Positions 8,312-17,341 of a stretch of 64,000 bases of DNA are shown here, piece by piece. The first letter of the stretch is position 1. Every line of letters begins with the position of its first letter. The position numbers and the translations under genes are program-made. The stretch is taken from positions 4,836,001 through 4,900,000 of the forward strand of contig NZ_CP011868.1 in assembly GCF_001294645.1 (NCBI RefSeq), given 5' to 3'. The notes beneath the pieces were generated by a model. The model saw only the letters and a list, made by a program, of their open reading frames with translations, had not been told where the DNA came from and did not search any database. The stretch is from Pseudonocardia sp. HH130629-09 (lineage in GTDB: Bacteria > Actinomycetota > Actinomycetes > Mycobacteriales > Pseudonocardiaceae).

Positions 8312-9937
8312 GTGACACAGGGCGCGACGACCGACGTCTGGACCACCCCGCTCACCCCGCTGGCCTTCCTGGGCCGCTCGGCCGAGGTGTTCGCGGAGTC
8401 CGCGGCGATCGTCTACGGCGACCGCAGGTACACCTATGCCGAGTTCGCGGCGGAAGCGACCCGGGTGGCGAACGCACTCGCCGCATCGGGCGTCGAGCCC
8501 GGTGACCGGGTCGCCTACCTGCTGCCGAACGTCCCGGAGTTGCTCGTCGCGCACTTCGCGGTGCCGCTCGCGGGCGCGGTCCTGGTCGCGATCAACACGC
8601 GCCTGTCGACCGAGGAGGTCCGCTACATCCTGGACCACTCGGCGGCCACGGTGCTGGTCGTCGACGCCGTCCTGTACGAGACGGTCCGCCCGGTCGCCGA
8701 CGAGCTGGCGACGGTCCGCGAGATCGTCACCGTCGTCGACCAGGCGGCGCCCGGCGACGGCGTCGGCTCCGGTCTGGGCTACGCCGACCTGCTCGCCCGC
8801 GGCTCGGACGCCCCGCGGCCGTGGGCCGTCGACGACGAGCGCGCCACCATCACGATCAACTACACCTCGGGGACGACCGGCAACCCGAAGGGCGTCGAGT
8901 ACCACCACCGCGGTGCGTACCTGAACTCCTTCGGCGAGATCGTCCACTCCGGGCACAGCGCGGACAGCGTCTACCTGTGGACGCTGCCGATGTTCCACTG
9001 CAACGGCTGGTGCACCCCGTGGGCGGTGACGGCGATCGGCGGCACCCACGTCTGCCTGCGCGAGGTCCGCGGCGACACCATCTGGCGGCTGATCGGCGAG
9101 CACGGGGTCACCCACCTCAACGGCGCCCCGACCGTCGTCACGACGGTCATGAACGCGCCCGAGGCCGTCACCCTGGACTACCGGCTGGTGATCACCACGG
9201 CCGGGGCGCCGCCGTCGCCGACCACGATCCTGCAGATGGAGCGGATGGGGTTCCGGATCGTGCACGTGTACGGACTCACCGAGACCTACGGGCCGTACGC
9301 GGTGAACCAGTACCAGCACGCCTGGGACGACCTCGACGCCGAGGAACGCGCCCGGCTCCAGGCCCGCCAGGGCGTCGGCATGGTGTGCGCGGACCGGGTG
9401 CGGGTGGTCGACGAGCTGATGGCCGACGTCCCCCGCGACGGCGCCACGATGGGCGAGATCGTGATGCGCGGCAACAACGTCATGAAGGGCTACCACCGCG
9501 ACGAGGAGAAGACCGCGGAGGCGTTCCGGGGCGGCTGGTTCCACTCCGGGGACCTGGGGGTCGTGCACCCCGACGGGTACGTCGAGCTGCGCGACCGCGC
9601 GAAGGACGTCGTGATCTCCGGTGGGGAGAACATCTCCACCGTCGAGGTCGAGCAGGCGATCGTGTCGCACGACGCGGTGCTGGAGGCCGCCGTCGTCGGG
9701 GTGCCGGACGAGAAGTGGGGCGAGGTCTGCAAGGGCTTCGCCGTGCTCAAGCCGGGTCGGTCCGCCGAGCCGCAGGAGATCGTCGACCACGTCAAGACGA
9801 GGATCGCCCGCTACAAGGCGCCCAAGTACGTCGAGATCGTCGACGAGCTGCCCAAGACCTCCACCGGCAAGGTCCAGAAGTTCGAGCTGCGCGAGAAGGA
9901 GTGGGCAGGTCGCGGGAGCTCCCGCATCCAGGGATGA
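8312..9937 (+). CDS. Fatty-acyl-CoA synthetase (AMP-dependent ligase, FadD/AlkK type)
   Basis: A 541-residue ANL-superfamily ligase that adenylates a carboxylic acid and transfers it to CoA. Motifs: P-loop YTSGTTGNPKGV near residue 187, LPMFHCNGW, the AMP-binding YGLTETYGP, the switch Asp in GWFHSGDLGV, hinge RAKDVVISGGENIS and the catalytic Lys in LPKTSTGKVQKF. The overall shape matches medium-chain fatty-acid ligases rather than acetyl-CoA synthetases. GTG 8312 has a good AAGGAG 10 bases upstream. It may serve beta-oxidation together with the acyl-CoA dehydrogenase gene at 26 kb, although they are not linked in an operon. Confidence 0.9.
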   Translation: MTQGATTDVWTTPLTPLAFLGRSAEVFAESAAIVYGDRRYTYAEFAAEATRVANALAASGVEPGDRVAYLLPNVPELLVAHFAVPLAGAVLVAINTRLSTEEVRYILDHSAATVLVVDAVLYETVRPVADELATVREIVTVVDQAAPGDGVGSGLGYADLLARGSDAPRPWAVDDERATITINYTSGTTGNPKGVEYHHRGAYLNSFGEIVHSGHSADSVYLWTLPMFHCNGWCTPWAVTAIGGTHVCLREVRGDTIWRLIGEHGVTHLNGAPTVVTTVMNAPEAVTLDYRLVITTAGAPPSPTTILQMERMGFRIVHVYGLTETYGPYAVNQYQHAWDDLDAEERARLQARQGVGMVCADRVRVVDELMADVPRDGATMGEIVMRGNNVMKGYHRDEEKTAEAFRGGWFHSGDLGVVHPDGYVELRDRAKDVVISGGENISTVEVEQAIVSHDAVLEAAVVGVPDEKWGEVCKGFAVLKPGRSAEPQEIVDHVKTRIARYKAPKYVEIVDELPKTSTGKVQKFELREKEWAGRGSSRIQG

Positions 9938-10042
9938 CGCCTATCGGTTAGCGTTGCTGAACGTGAGCATCGCAACCGAAACGGGCACGACGGACACACG
10001 GACACCGCGGCACCGTCCGCCTTCCGCGTCGCCACCGGCGCG

Positions 10043-11155
10043 GTGATCGTGACGACGGCGTCGGTGCTGCCGGTGTTCCTCACCGGTGCCCTGGCGGTGC
10101 AGCTGTCGCGCGACCTGGCCTTCGACCCCTCCGGGCTGGGGCTGGTCGTGGCGCTGTACTTCGGGGTCAGTGCGCTGTGTTCGCTGCCGGTCGGGATGGT
10201 CGTCGAGCGGTTCGGGTCGCGGGTGACCAGCCGGATCGCCGTCGTCGGGGCGGCGGTGCTGATGGCGGCCCTGGGCCTGGGCGCGCGGTCCTACGTCGCG
10301 CTCGTCGTGCTACTGCTCTGCGGCGCCTGGTGCAACGTGATGGGCCAGCTGTCGTCGAACCTGACGCTCGCGCGCTCGGTGCCCGCGCACCTGATGGGGC
10401 TGTCGTTCGGGGTGAAGCAGGCCGCGATCCCGGCGGCGACGCTGCTGGCCGGGCTGGCCGTGCCCGCGGTGGCGCTGACGGTGGGCTGGCGCTGGGCCTA
10501 CGGGATCGGCGCCCTGCTCGCCCTCGCCGCGCTGTTCGCCTGCCCGCGGGCCGACGCCCGGCCGCCGGCCCGCGCCGGGAAGGGTGACCGGGCGACGGGC
10601 GCGCTCGCGGTGATCGGCGCGGCCTCCGGGCTGGCCGCCGGGACCGCGACGGCGCTCGGCATCTTCCTGGTCGCATCGGCGGTGGACCGTGGGATCGACC
10701 CCGGTCTCGCCGGGCTGGTGCTGACCCTCGGCAGCGTCGTGGGCCTGTCGGCGCGGTTGCTGCACGGGTGGCTGGCGGACCGTCGCACCGGTGGCCACGT
10801 GGCCGTGGTGGCGGCGAGTCTCGCGGCCGGCGCCATCGGTTTCGTGCTGCTCGCCGTCCCGGGGACGCCCGCGCTGGTCGTCGGCGTGGTGCTGGCGTTC
10901 GGGCTCGGGTGGGCGTGGCCGGGCCTGCTGCAGTTCGCCGTCGTGCGGCTCACCCCGTCCGCCCCGGCCGCGGCCACGTCGATCGTGCAGGTCGGCGTCT
11001 ACGCCGGCGGCTTCGCCGGGCCGATCGTCTTCGGCTCGCTCGCCACCCACGCCGGCTTCCCGACCGCGTGGACGGTCAACGCCGTCGTGATGCTGGTGTC
11101 GGCGGCGTTGATGCTGGTCGGGCGCCGGATGCTGGTCGCGCACGCGGGGCGCTGA
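10043..11155 (+). CDS. MFS transporter, 5' end doubtful
   Basis: A 370-residue major facilitator family protein with about 11-12 membrane helices, resembling CynX/NimT-like or drug exporter MFS proteins. The GTG at 10043 has no ribosome binding site and would start inside what looks like coding sequence: the frame upstream reads TDTAAPSAFRVATGAVIV with no start codon before a stop. A GTG at 9964 in another frame opens MSIATETGTTDT, which would join this sequence naturally if one base were gained or lost near 9990-10003. So the gene either starts atypically or has an N-terminal frameshift (real or sequencing). Confidence 0.7.
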   Translation: MIVTTASVLPVFLTGALAVQLSRDLAFDPSGLGLVVALYFGVSALCSLPVGMVVERFGSRVTSRIAVVGAAVLMAALGLGARSYVALVVLLLCGAWCNVMGQLSSNLTLARSVPAHLMGLSFGVKQAAIPAATLLAGLAVPAVALTVGWRWAYGIGALLALAALFACPRADARPPARAGKGDRATGALAVIGAASGLAAGTATALGIFLVASAVDRGIDPGLAGLVLTLGSVVGLSARLLHGWLADRRTGGHVAVVAASLAAGAIGFVLLAVPGTPALVVGVVLAFGLGWAWPGLLQFAVVRLTPSAPAAATSIVQVGVYAGGFAGPIVFGSLATHAGFPTAWTVNAVVMLVSAALMLVGRRMLVAHAGR

Positions 11156-11230
11156 GCGGAAACAGGGCCGAATCTGTCGGGGTCGTGGTGCACAGTGGCG
11201 TCCACTCACGTCGTTCGAGGGGACTTCACG

Positions 11231-12202
11231 ATGCCGGACGCGATCCGCGCCACGGGACTGGTCAAGACCTATGGGTCGTTGCGGGCACTCGACGGGGTGG
11301 ACCTGTCGGTACCGGAGGGGACCGTGCTCGGCCTGCTGGGCCCGAACGGCGCCGGGAAGACCACGGTCGTCCGGGTGCTGACCACACTGCTGACACCGGA
11401 CGCGGGCACGGCCACCGTCGCCGGCGTCGACGTTCTGGCCGACCCCGCCGCGGTGCGCAGCCGGATCGGCCTGTCCGGGCAGTACGCCGCGGTCGACGAG
11501 TACCTGACCGGTTTCGAGAACCTGGAGATGGTCGGGCGGCTCTACCACCTGGGGCGCCGCCGGGCCCGGGACCGTGCCCGTGAGCTGCTGGCGGACTTCG
11601 GCCTGACCGACGCCGCGGACCGGCCTGCCCGCACCTACTCCGGCGGGATGCGCCGCCGGCTGGACCTGGCCGGGGCGCTCGTCGCCGACCCGCCGGTGCT
11701 GCTGCTCGACGAGCCGACCACCGGGCTGGACCCGCGCAGCCGCAACGACCTGTGGGACGTGATCCGCGGGCTCGTCGCACGCGGGACGACGCTGCTGCTC
11801 ACCACCCAGTACCTGGAGGAGGCCGATGCGCTGGCCGACGAGATCGTGGTCATCGACCACGGCCGGGTCATCGCCCGCGGCACCGCGGACCAGCTGAAGT
11901 CCCACGTCGGCGGGGAGCGGCTCGAGGTGACCGTCAGCGCGGCCGCGGACCTCGACGCGACCGCCGCGCACCTGGCTCCGCTCGGCGTCGGCGAGGCGGT
12001 GCTCGACCGGCACCGCCGTTCGCTGACCATGCCGGTCAGCGGCGGGGTCGACGTGCTGCGCGCAGCGCTGGACCGGCTCGCCGACTCCGGCACCAAGGTC
12101 GACGACGCGGGGCTGCGCCGCCCGACGCTCGACGACGTCTTCCTCACCCTGACCGGGCGCCCCGCCGACGAGGCGGACCAGGCCGAGGAGCCGACCCCGT
12201 GA
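11231..12202 (+). CDS. ABC exporter ATP-binding protein, DrrA type
   Basis: A 323-residue ATPase of the daunorubicin-resistance DrrA family. Walker A is GPNGAGKTT near residue 35, the Q-loop region GLSGQYAAVDEYLTG, signature YSGGMRRRLDLA near 138, Walker B LLLDEPTTGLDP and the switch His region replaced by the usual DrrA LTTQYLEEADALAD. The C-terminal 90 residues form the DrrA extension, ending RRPTLDDVFLTLTGR. It pairs with the permease that overlaps it by 4 bases (GTGA). ATG 11231 is preferred over an upstream frame start. It likely exports a hydrophobic drug or metabolite. Confidence 0.92.
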   Translation: MPDAIRATGLVKTYGSLRALDGVDLSVPEGTVLGLLGPNGAGKTTVVRVLTTLLTPDAGTATVAGVDVLADPAAVRSRIGLSGQYAAVDEYLTGFENLEMVGRLYHLGRRRARDRARELLADFGLTDAADRPARTYSGGMRRRLDLAGALVADPPVLLLDEPTTGLDPRSRNDLWDVIRGLVARGTTLLLTTQYLEEADALADEIVVIDHGRVIARGTADQLKSHVGGERLEVTVSAAADLDATAAHLAPLGVGEAVLDRHRRSLTMPVSGGVDVLRAALDRLADSGTKVDDAGLRRPTLDDVFLTLTGRPADEADQAEEPTP

Positions 12203-13017
12203 ACGCCGCCGCCACCATGCTCGCCGACGCCTCCGTCGTCGCGAAGCGAAACCTGATCAAGATCAAGCGGGTCCCGGACCTGCTGGTCTTCACGACCCTG
12301 TCCCCGATCATGTTCGTGCTGCTGTTCGCCTACGTCTTCGGCGGCGCGATCGACCCGACCGGCGGCGGGGCCGGGTACCGGGAGTTCCTGATGGCCGGGA
12401 TCTTCGCCCAGACCGTCATCTTCGGGGCCACGAACACCGGCGCCGGGCTCGCCGAGGACGTCAAGAAGGGCATCATCGAGCGGTTCAGGTCGCTGCCGAT
12501 GTCGTCGTCGGCGGTGCTGACCGGCCGGACCCTCTCCGACGTGGTGAACAACCTGATCGTGCTGGTGGTGATGTCGCTGACCGGGCTGCTGGTCGGGTGG
12601 CGGATCCACACCTCGGTCGGGGAGGCGCTCGCCGGGTTCGCCGTGCTGATCGTGTTCGCCTACGCCTTCTCCTGGGTGATGGCGTTCGTCGGGCTGCTCG
12701 TGCCGAGCCCGGAGGTGGTGAACAACGCGTCGTTCGTCGTGATCTTCCCGCTGACGTTCCTCGCGAACACCTTCGTGCCGCTGAACTCGCTGCCCGGCCC
12801 GCTGCGGGTGTTCGCCGAGTGGAACCCGGTCTCCGCGGTGACCGCGGCCGCACGGTCCCTGTTCGGCAACGACGGCGCGATCCCGGCGTCCGCGTCCGTC
12901 TCGGACCCCTGGCCGCTGCAGCACCCGGTGCTCTACGTGCTGATCTGGTCGGTCGCGATCGTCGCGGTGTTCGCGCCGCTGGCGAGCCGGCAGTACCGGC
13001 GGGCCGCGAGCCGCTGA
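12199..13017 (+). CDS. ABC-2 type permease, DrrB type
   Basis: A 272-residue integral membrane partner of the preceding ATPase. It has six predicted helices and DrrB/NodJ-type features: the N-terminal KRNLIKIKRVPDLLVF, the coupling segment DVKKGIIERFRSLPMS near residue 90 and the late motif PLTFLANTFVPLNSLP with EWNPVSAVTAAAR. Its GTG overlaps the stop of the ATPase, so translation is probably coupled. Family members export anthracycline-like compounds or lipids; the real substrate is not shown by context. Confidence 0.92.
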   Translation: MNAAATMLADASVVAKRNLIKIKRVPDLLVFTTLSPIMFVLLFAYVFGGAIDPTGGGAGYREFLMAGIFAQTVIFGATNTGAGLAEDVKKGIIERFRSLPMSSSAVLTGRTLSDVVNNLIVLVVMSLTGLLVGWRIHTSVGEALAGFAVLIVFAYAFSWVMAFVGLLVPSPEVVNNASFVVIFPLTFLANTFVPLNSLPGPLRVFAEWNPVSAVTAAARSLFGNDGAIPASASVSDPWPLQHPVLYVLIWSVAIVAVFAPLASRQYRRAASR

Positions 13018-13100
13018 CGGCACCGCCGCCGACAGCACTGCCGCCGGCCCCGGCGTGCCGGGCCTGGCGGAAGGGACGGCGGCCCGAGCCCGGACGGGAG

Positions 13101-13134
13101 GAGGCCCTCCCCGGGCGTCCCCGGGGAGGGCCTC
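13101..13134. terminator. Strong hairpin between convergent genes
   Basis: Perfect 14-bp arms GAGGCCCTCCCCGG and CCGGGGAGGGCCTC with a 6-base loop lie between the DrrB-type gene and the convergent MmpS-like gene. There is no U tract. It is symmetrical and could serve both strands. The rest of the 200-base gap (13018-13222) shows nothing else. Confidence 0.7.
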
Positions 13135-13222
13135 GTCGTCCGTCGGGACGCTCGTCGTGTGTGACCACTCCAGCGACTGCGGGAGCACGTCGCTGGGGAG
13201 CGTCCCGGCGTACGTGTGGGGG

Positions 13223-14251
13223 TCAGCTGCCGTTGCAGCTCACGACCGCGTAGGGACCTGAGCTGGTCGAGGAGGTGATCTCCTCGCCATTGCGCAGGAT
13301 GCGGCAGGAGATCTCGCCGCTCCCGCCGGACCCGGACTGGGCCGTCAACGACAGCGGCTGGAAGGTGAGGACACCCGCGTCGAAGGTGACGTCCTTGGTC
13401 CAGGGCAGCGAGGTCCCGTTGACCTGCTCCATGCCCATCGTGTCGTCCTTGACGTAGGTGATGTTCCCGGCGGTGCCGGAACCGCTGACCTCGTAGGTGA
13501 TCACGTCACCACCGGTGGTCGCGGGCGTCGACGCGGCGGCATCGGACTCCGGTGCGGACACGGCCGCGGCCGCGGCCGCGGTCGGCACGGTCGTCGGCAG
13601 GCCGGACACCGCGGCGGCGAACACCGAGGCGTAGAGGACACAGATGACCAGCCCGATCGCCGAGAGCACCGTGCCCGCGATCGCGACCCCACGGTTGTCC
13701 GCCCGGCCCCGGCTCGCCCGGACGACACCGAGCACGCCGAACAGCAGACCCAGCAGCACCAGCGGCCAGGCGATCACCCCGATGAACGGGATGAAGGAGA
13801 ACAGCAGGCCGAGGATCCCGAGCACCAGCGCGGTGACGCCGAAGCCGTTGCGCGGCGCGACGGCCGGGGCGGCGACGGCCGGGGCCGCGGTGCGCTGCTG
13901 CGGGACGGCGGCGCGCTGGGCCGCGCTCTCCCAGGGCCGGGCGCCGGCGGGCGCCTGCTGCTGCGGCATCCCGCCCGGGTTGGTGCGGCCGAAGGGCGGC
14001 CCGCCGAAGGGGACGTCGAGGTTGCCGTCGTAGTAGGGGTTCGGGTACCCGCCGGAGTGCTGCGGCCGGGGCTGGTGGTGCGGCGCCCGGCCCTGCGGCG
14101 CGGCGCCGCGCGGGTCCTGCGCGTACTGCTGCCGGTGGTGGCCGGGGCCCTGGGGGCCCGGGTACTGCTGCGGGACACGGTGCGGGCCGGATTGCTGCTG
14201 CGGCGGGCCGGAGAGGTCCGGGGCACCGTGGCGGTTCTGCGGAGTGGTCAC
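13223..14251 (-). CDS. DUF4190-type membrane protein with MmpS-like C-terminus
   Basis: A 342-residue protein in three parts. Residues 1-130 are Gln/Pro/Gly-rich and cytoplasmic. Residues 135-210 carry membrane helices typical of DUF4190 (GVTALVLGILGLLFSFIPF, then IGLVICVLYASVFAA). Residues 245-342 form a secreted beta-rich domain like mycobacterial MmpS proteins (VITYEVSGSGTAGNITYV, PWTKDV, SGPYAVVSC), with two Cys that may form a disulfide. MmpS proteins assist lipid or siderophore export by MmpL pumps, but no MmpL gene is near. It is convergent to the ABC exporter genes. Confidence 0.75.
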   Translation of the reverse strand: MTTPQNRHGAPDLSGPPQQQSGPHRVPQQYPGPQGPGHHRQQYAQDPRGAAPQGRAPHHQPRPQHSGGYPNPYYDGNLDVPFGGPPFGRTNPGGMPQQQAPAGARPWESAAQRAAVPQQRTAAPAVAAPAVAPRNGFGVTALVLGILGLLFSFIPFIGVIAWPLVLLGLLFGVLGVVRASRGRADNRGVAIAGTVLSAIGLVICVLYASVFAAAVSGLPTTVPTAAAAAAVSAPESDAAASTPATTGGDVITYEVSGSGTAGNITYVKDDTMGMEQVNGTSLPWTKDVTFDAGVLTFQPLSLTAQSGSGGSGEISCRILRNGEEITSSTSSGPYAVVSCNGS

Positions 14252-14356
14252 GTCACGGCTGTCGCGGCGACGGGGGCCCGCGTATCAGGTGGTCCGCTCC
14301 TATCAACAAATCTGAGGACAGGGCCGTTCGGCCGTGCGGGTACAGGACCGAACAGG

Positions 14357-15187
14357 TCAGCCGAGCCGGTCGAGCAGGGCCCGGGCGTCGGTCGGTGCGT
14401 GGACCTTCGCGTCGTTGTCGAAGTAGCAGACGACGTCGTGCCCGGCGTCGCGCCAGGCCCGGATGCGGGCGGCCCAGCCGTCGAGCGCCGCGGCGGTGTA
14501 GCCACCGGCGTAGAGCTCGCCCTGGCCGTGCAGCCGCAGGTAGACGAGATCGGCGGTGACCTCGTCGAACACCGGCCAGGTGCCCGCCGAGTCCGACTGC
14601 ACCAGGGCGACGCCGTGCTCGCGCAGCAACGCGGTGAACGCCGGGTCCCGGAACGACGGGTGCCGCGGCTCGACCGCGTGCCGCAGCGGGCGGTCGGCGT
14701 CGGTCTCGACGAGCGCCCGGCCGTCGAGCCGCTCGTCGTGTCCGGTCGCGGCCCGGGCGGCGGCCGTGGTGGTCGACGGCAGCAGCTCCAGGAAGCGGGC
14801 CACCCGGTCGGCGTCGAAGCGCATCCGGGGCGGCAGCTGCCACAACACCGGGCCCAGTGCGGGCCCCAGTCCGAGCAACCCGGAGGCGAGGAAGTTCACG
14901 ACCGGCACCGCGACGTCGCGCAGCTGCTTCAGGTGCGTCACGAAGCGCGGGCCCTTCACCGCGAACACGAACCCGGCCGGGACCTGCTCGGCCCACGCGC
15001 GGTAGTTCTCCGGGCGTTGCAGCGAGTAGAACGACCCGTTGATCTCGATCGAGGTGACCTGCCGGGACAGGTACTCCAGCTCCCGGCGCTGCACCAGTCC
15101 CGGCGGGTAGAACGTGCCGCGCCACGGCGGGTAGCGCCACCCCGATGTCCCGACCAGCACGGTGCCGGCCCGGGGCGTCCCGCTCAC
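14357..15187 (-). CDS. DUF72 family protein
   Basis: A 276-residue DUF72 (YecE-like) protein with a TIM-barrel-like fold and unknown biochemical role. Family landmarks are VGTSGWRYPPWRGTFYPPG at the N-terminus, SIEINGSFYSLQRPENY, FVFAVKGPRFVTHLK, YLRLHGQGELYAGGY and CYFDNDAKVHAPTDA near the C-terminus. GTG 15187 overlaps the stop of the upstream hydrolase gene (GTGA), so the two are probably co-translated. Confidence 0.9.
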   Translation of the reverse strand: MSGTPRAGTVLVGTSGWRYPPWRGTFYPPGLVQRRELEYLSRQVTSIEINGSFYSLQRPENYRAWAEQVPAGFVFAVKGPRFVTHLKQLRDVAVPVVNFLASGLLGLGPALGPVLWQLPPRMRFDADRVARFLELLPSTTTAAARAATGHDERLDGRALVETDADRPLRHAVEPRHPSFRDPAFTALLREHGVALVQSDSAGTWPVFDEVTADLVYLRLHGQGELYAGGYTAAALDGWAARIRAWRDAGHDVVCYFDNDAKVHAPTDARALLDRLG

Positions 15188-15945
15188 GTGCCACCGACCA
15201 GCCCGCGCAGCGCGGCGGCGGCCGCGACCGGGTGGGTCACCGGGCCGTTGTGCCCCCCGGGCAGCTCGACCAGGCCCCGCCCGATCCCGGCGGCCAGGGC
15301 CTCGGCGCACCGGTGCTCCCAACGCCCGCGCGACTCGTAGCCGCCGGTGGGGACCACCCGCACCCCGCTGACGGTCACGTCGGCCGGGTCGATCCGGGCG
15401 GCCCGCACGGCCGGGACGTCGTGGCGCAGGAAGCGGCGCAGTGCGGGCTGCGGGTCCCCCGACGGCGGCTCGGGCCGGTACCCGGACTCGACCGGGTCGT
15501 CGCCGGAGGTCAGCTCCGCCATCGTCCGGATCGCGGCCCCGATGTCGTCGCGGGCGACGAGGTCCTCGACCCGGTCCAGGGCGGCCTCGACGGCCGCGTC
15601 GCGGACCAGGCCGGGCAGCGGTGGCTCGTGCGCGACGAGCGTCGTGACCAGGCCCGGGTGCCGGACGGCGAGCAGCAGCCCGATCACCGCGCCGATGCTC
15701 ACCCCCACGACGGCCGCGGGCCCGGTGCCCGCCAGCAGCCCGGCCGCGTCGTCGGCGTGCGCGGTCAGCGGGACCGGGCCGTCGTCGGCCGGGCTGCGCC
15801 CGATCCCGCGACGGTCGTAGGTGAGCACCCGGTGGGTCACGGCCAGCTCGTCGACGAGCATCCGCGCCGCACCCGCCTTGGACGCGCCGCCCTGGATCAG
15901 CAGCAGCGGCGGCCCCGACCCGGTCACCTCGTGGTGCAGGGGCAC
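15184..15945 (-). CDS. Alpha/beta hydrolase
   Basis: A 253-residue alpha/beta-hydrolase fold protein. The nucleophile elbow is GVSIGA (Ser near residue 85), the oxyanion strand LLLIQGGAS lies near residue 15 and the catalytic His is in PGGHNG near 237. Related actinobacterial proteins are uncharacterised esterases or lactonases. It is first in a two-gene unit with the DUF72 gene. Confidence 0.85.
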   Translation of the reverse strand: MPLHHEVTGSGPPLLLIQGGASKAGAARMLVDELAVTHRVLTYDRRGIGRSPADDGPVPLTAHADDAAGLLAGTGPAAVVGVSIGAVIGLLLAVRHPGLVTTLVAHEPPLPGLVRDAAVEAALDRVEDLVARDDIGAAIRTMAELTSGDDPVESGYRPEPPSGDPQPALRRFLRHDVPAVRAARIDPADVTVSGVRVVPTGGYESRGRWEHRCAEALAAGIGRGLVELPGGHNGPVTHPVAAAAALRGLVGGT

Positions 15946-16033
15946 GACGTCCTCCCGGGCCGGTCTCGGGGCGACCGGACGGCCGCCCGTTTGCCAGGAT
16001 GGACGTCATGCGTACCCGACCGCACCTCGAGTC

Positions 16034-16864
16034 GTGACCGAGCTCGCCCCGGCGGTGCGCCGGGTCCTGGACTGGCCGGTCGACCACGTGGGCGCCGCCG
16101 TCGTCGCCGCGGACGGCACGGTGCTCGCCACCGCGGGCGACGTCGACCGCGAGTTCGCGCTGGCGTCGGTGACCAAGCTGCTCTCGGCCTACGCGGCGCT
16201 CGTCGCGGTCGAGGAGGGCGCCGTCGACTGGGACGACGCGGCCGGTCCGGAGGGCGCGACGGTGCGGCACCTGATCGCGCACACCTCGGGCCTGGCGTTC
16301 GACACCGACGAGGTCAAGGCCGCGCCCGGGGAGAAGCGGATCTACTCCAACACCGGTTTCGCCGTGCTCGGCGACGCCATCGCGGCCGCGACCGGCATCG
16401 GGTTCGCCGAGTACCTGCACGAGGCCGTCTGCACCCCGCTCGGGATGGGGCACACCCGGCTGGAGGGGGCCGCCGGCTCCGGCGCCGTCTCGACCGTCGA
16501 GGACCTGACCCGCTTCGCCGCCGAGCTGCAGGCCCCGCGGCTGCTGGACCCGCGGACCGTCGCCGAGGCGACCACGGTCGCCTACCCCGGTCTCGACGGG
16601 CTGCTGCCGGGCTACGGCCGCCAGCGACCGAACGACTGGGGCCTGGGCCTGGAGATCCGCGACGGCAAGTCCCCGCACTGGACCGGGGAGCACTCGTCGC
16701 CGCGGACGTTCGGGCACTTCGGGCAGTCCGGCACGTTCCTGTGGGTCGACCCGGACGCGGGCGCCGCGGCCGTCGTCCTGACCGACCGCGACTTCGGGCC
16801 GTGGGCGATCGAGGCGTGGACGCCGTGGACGGACGGGGTGCTCGCGGCGCTCGCGGCCGGCTGA
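16034..16864 (+). CDS. Serine hydrolase of the class C beta-lactamase / penicillin-binding protein family
   Basis: A 276-residue protein with the three active-site motifs of the family: SVTK (SxxK, near residue 47), YSN (YxN, near 107) and the third box as HFGQSGT (HxG, near 228). It is shorter than true AmpC enzymes and lacks a signal peptide, so it is probably a cytoplasmic esterase or peptidase of the EstB type. Its GTG overlaps by 4 bases the stop of a 9-codon ORF (16008-16037), which could couple translation. Confidence 0.85.
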   Translation: MTELAPAVRRVLDWPVDHVGAAVVAADGTVLATAGDVDREFALASVTKLLSAYAALVAVEEGAVDWDDAAGPEGATVRHLIAHTSGLAFDTDEVKAAPGEKRIYSNTGFAVLGDAIAAATGIGFAEYLHEAVCTPLGMGHTRLEGAAGSGAVSTVEDLTRFAAELQAPRLLDPRTVAEATTVAYPGLDGLLPGYGRQRPNDWGLGLEIRDGKSPHWTGEHSSPRTFGHFGQSGTFLWVDPDAGAAAVVLTDRDFGPWAIEAWTPWTDGVLAALAAG

Positions 16865-16871
16865 CGATCGG

Positions 16872-17120
16872 TCAGGGGTCGACCCGATCGGAGCCCCGGG
16901 AGTGCGGCGGCCGGGCCAGCAGCTCGCCGGGCGGCTCGGGCAGCGTCGTCCCGGCCGGCACCCCGACCGCGATCACGACGACCCGCCCGCCGTCGGCGAC
17001 GAACAGCTCGTGGCGCTCGGCACCGGCCAGCGCGACGGCGGCCCGCTCGCGCACGTGGTCGAGGAGCTCGTCACGGCGGCCGTCCGCGGCGCGGGCCTCC
17101 CACATCAGGGTCGGGGTCAC
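16872..17120 (-). CDS. Small hypothetical protein at the end of the vdc operon remnant
   Basis: An 82-residue protein whose GTG 17120 overlaps the vdcD stop by 4 bases. The N-terminal half (TLMWEARAADGRRDELLDHV) resembles a short dimeric alpha-beta-barrel or EthD/ABM-like fold and the middle strand GGRVVVIAVG fits this, but I do not recognise the family with confidence. Its place in the operon suggests a role with the phenolic acid decarboxylase. Confidence 0.55.
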   Translation of the reverse strand: MTPTLMWEARAADGRRDELLDHVRERAAVALAGAERHELFVADGGRVVVIAVGVPAGTTLPEPPGELLARPPHSRGSDRVDP

Positions 17121-17341
17121 GTCCGGCGCGCCGGCACGGTCGGCACGTCGACCGCGACGGCCACGTCGTCGGCGGTGACCCGGAACCGGTCCGGATAGTG
17201 CGCGGCAGCGCGGACCGCAGGCGGCTCGGTGTCGCGCCGGACGAAGCCGCACAGCCCGCGGCGGTGCACGGTCCACACCCCGGGGACCGGGGAGGTCGCG
17301 AGCACGGCGGCGCCGTCGGTAGAGCAGCGAGGGCAGGTCAT
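17117..17341 (-). CDS. vdcD: Phenolic acid decarboxylase subunit D (VdcD/BsdD)
   Basis: A 74-residue match to the small third subunit of non-oxidative hydroxyarylic acid decarboxylases (vanillate/4-hydroxybenzoate). It keeps the N-terminal MTCPRC metal knuckle, TSPVPGVWTV and the C-terminal VPTVPARR. The second knuckle, normally CxxC, reads RGLC, so one metal ligand seems to be lost. The gene follows the disrupted vdcB/vdcC fusion with 1 base of overlap, so the complex cannot form from this locus even if D is made. Confidence 0.8.
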   Translation of the reverse strand: MTCPRCSTDGAAVLATSPVPGVWTVHRRGLCGFVRRDTEPPAVRAAAHYPDRFRVTADDVAVAVDVPTVPARRT

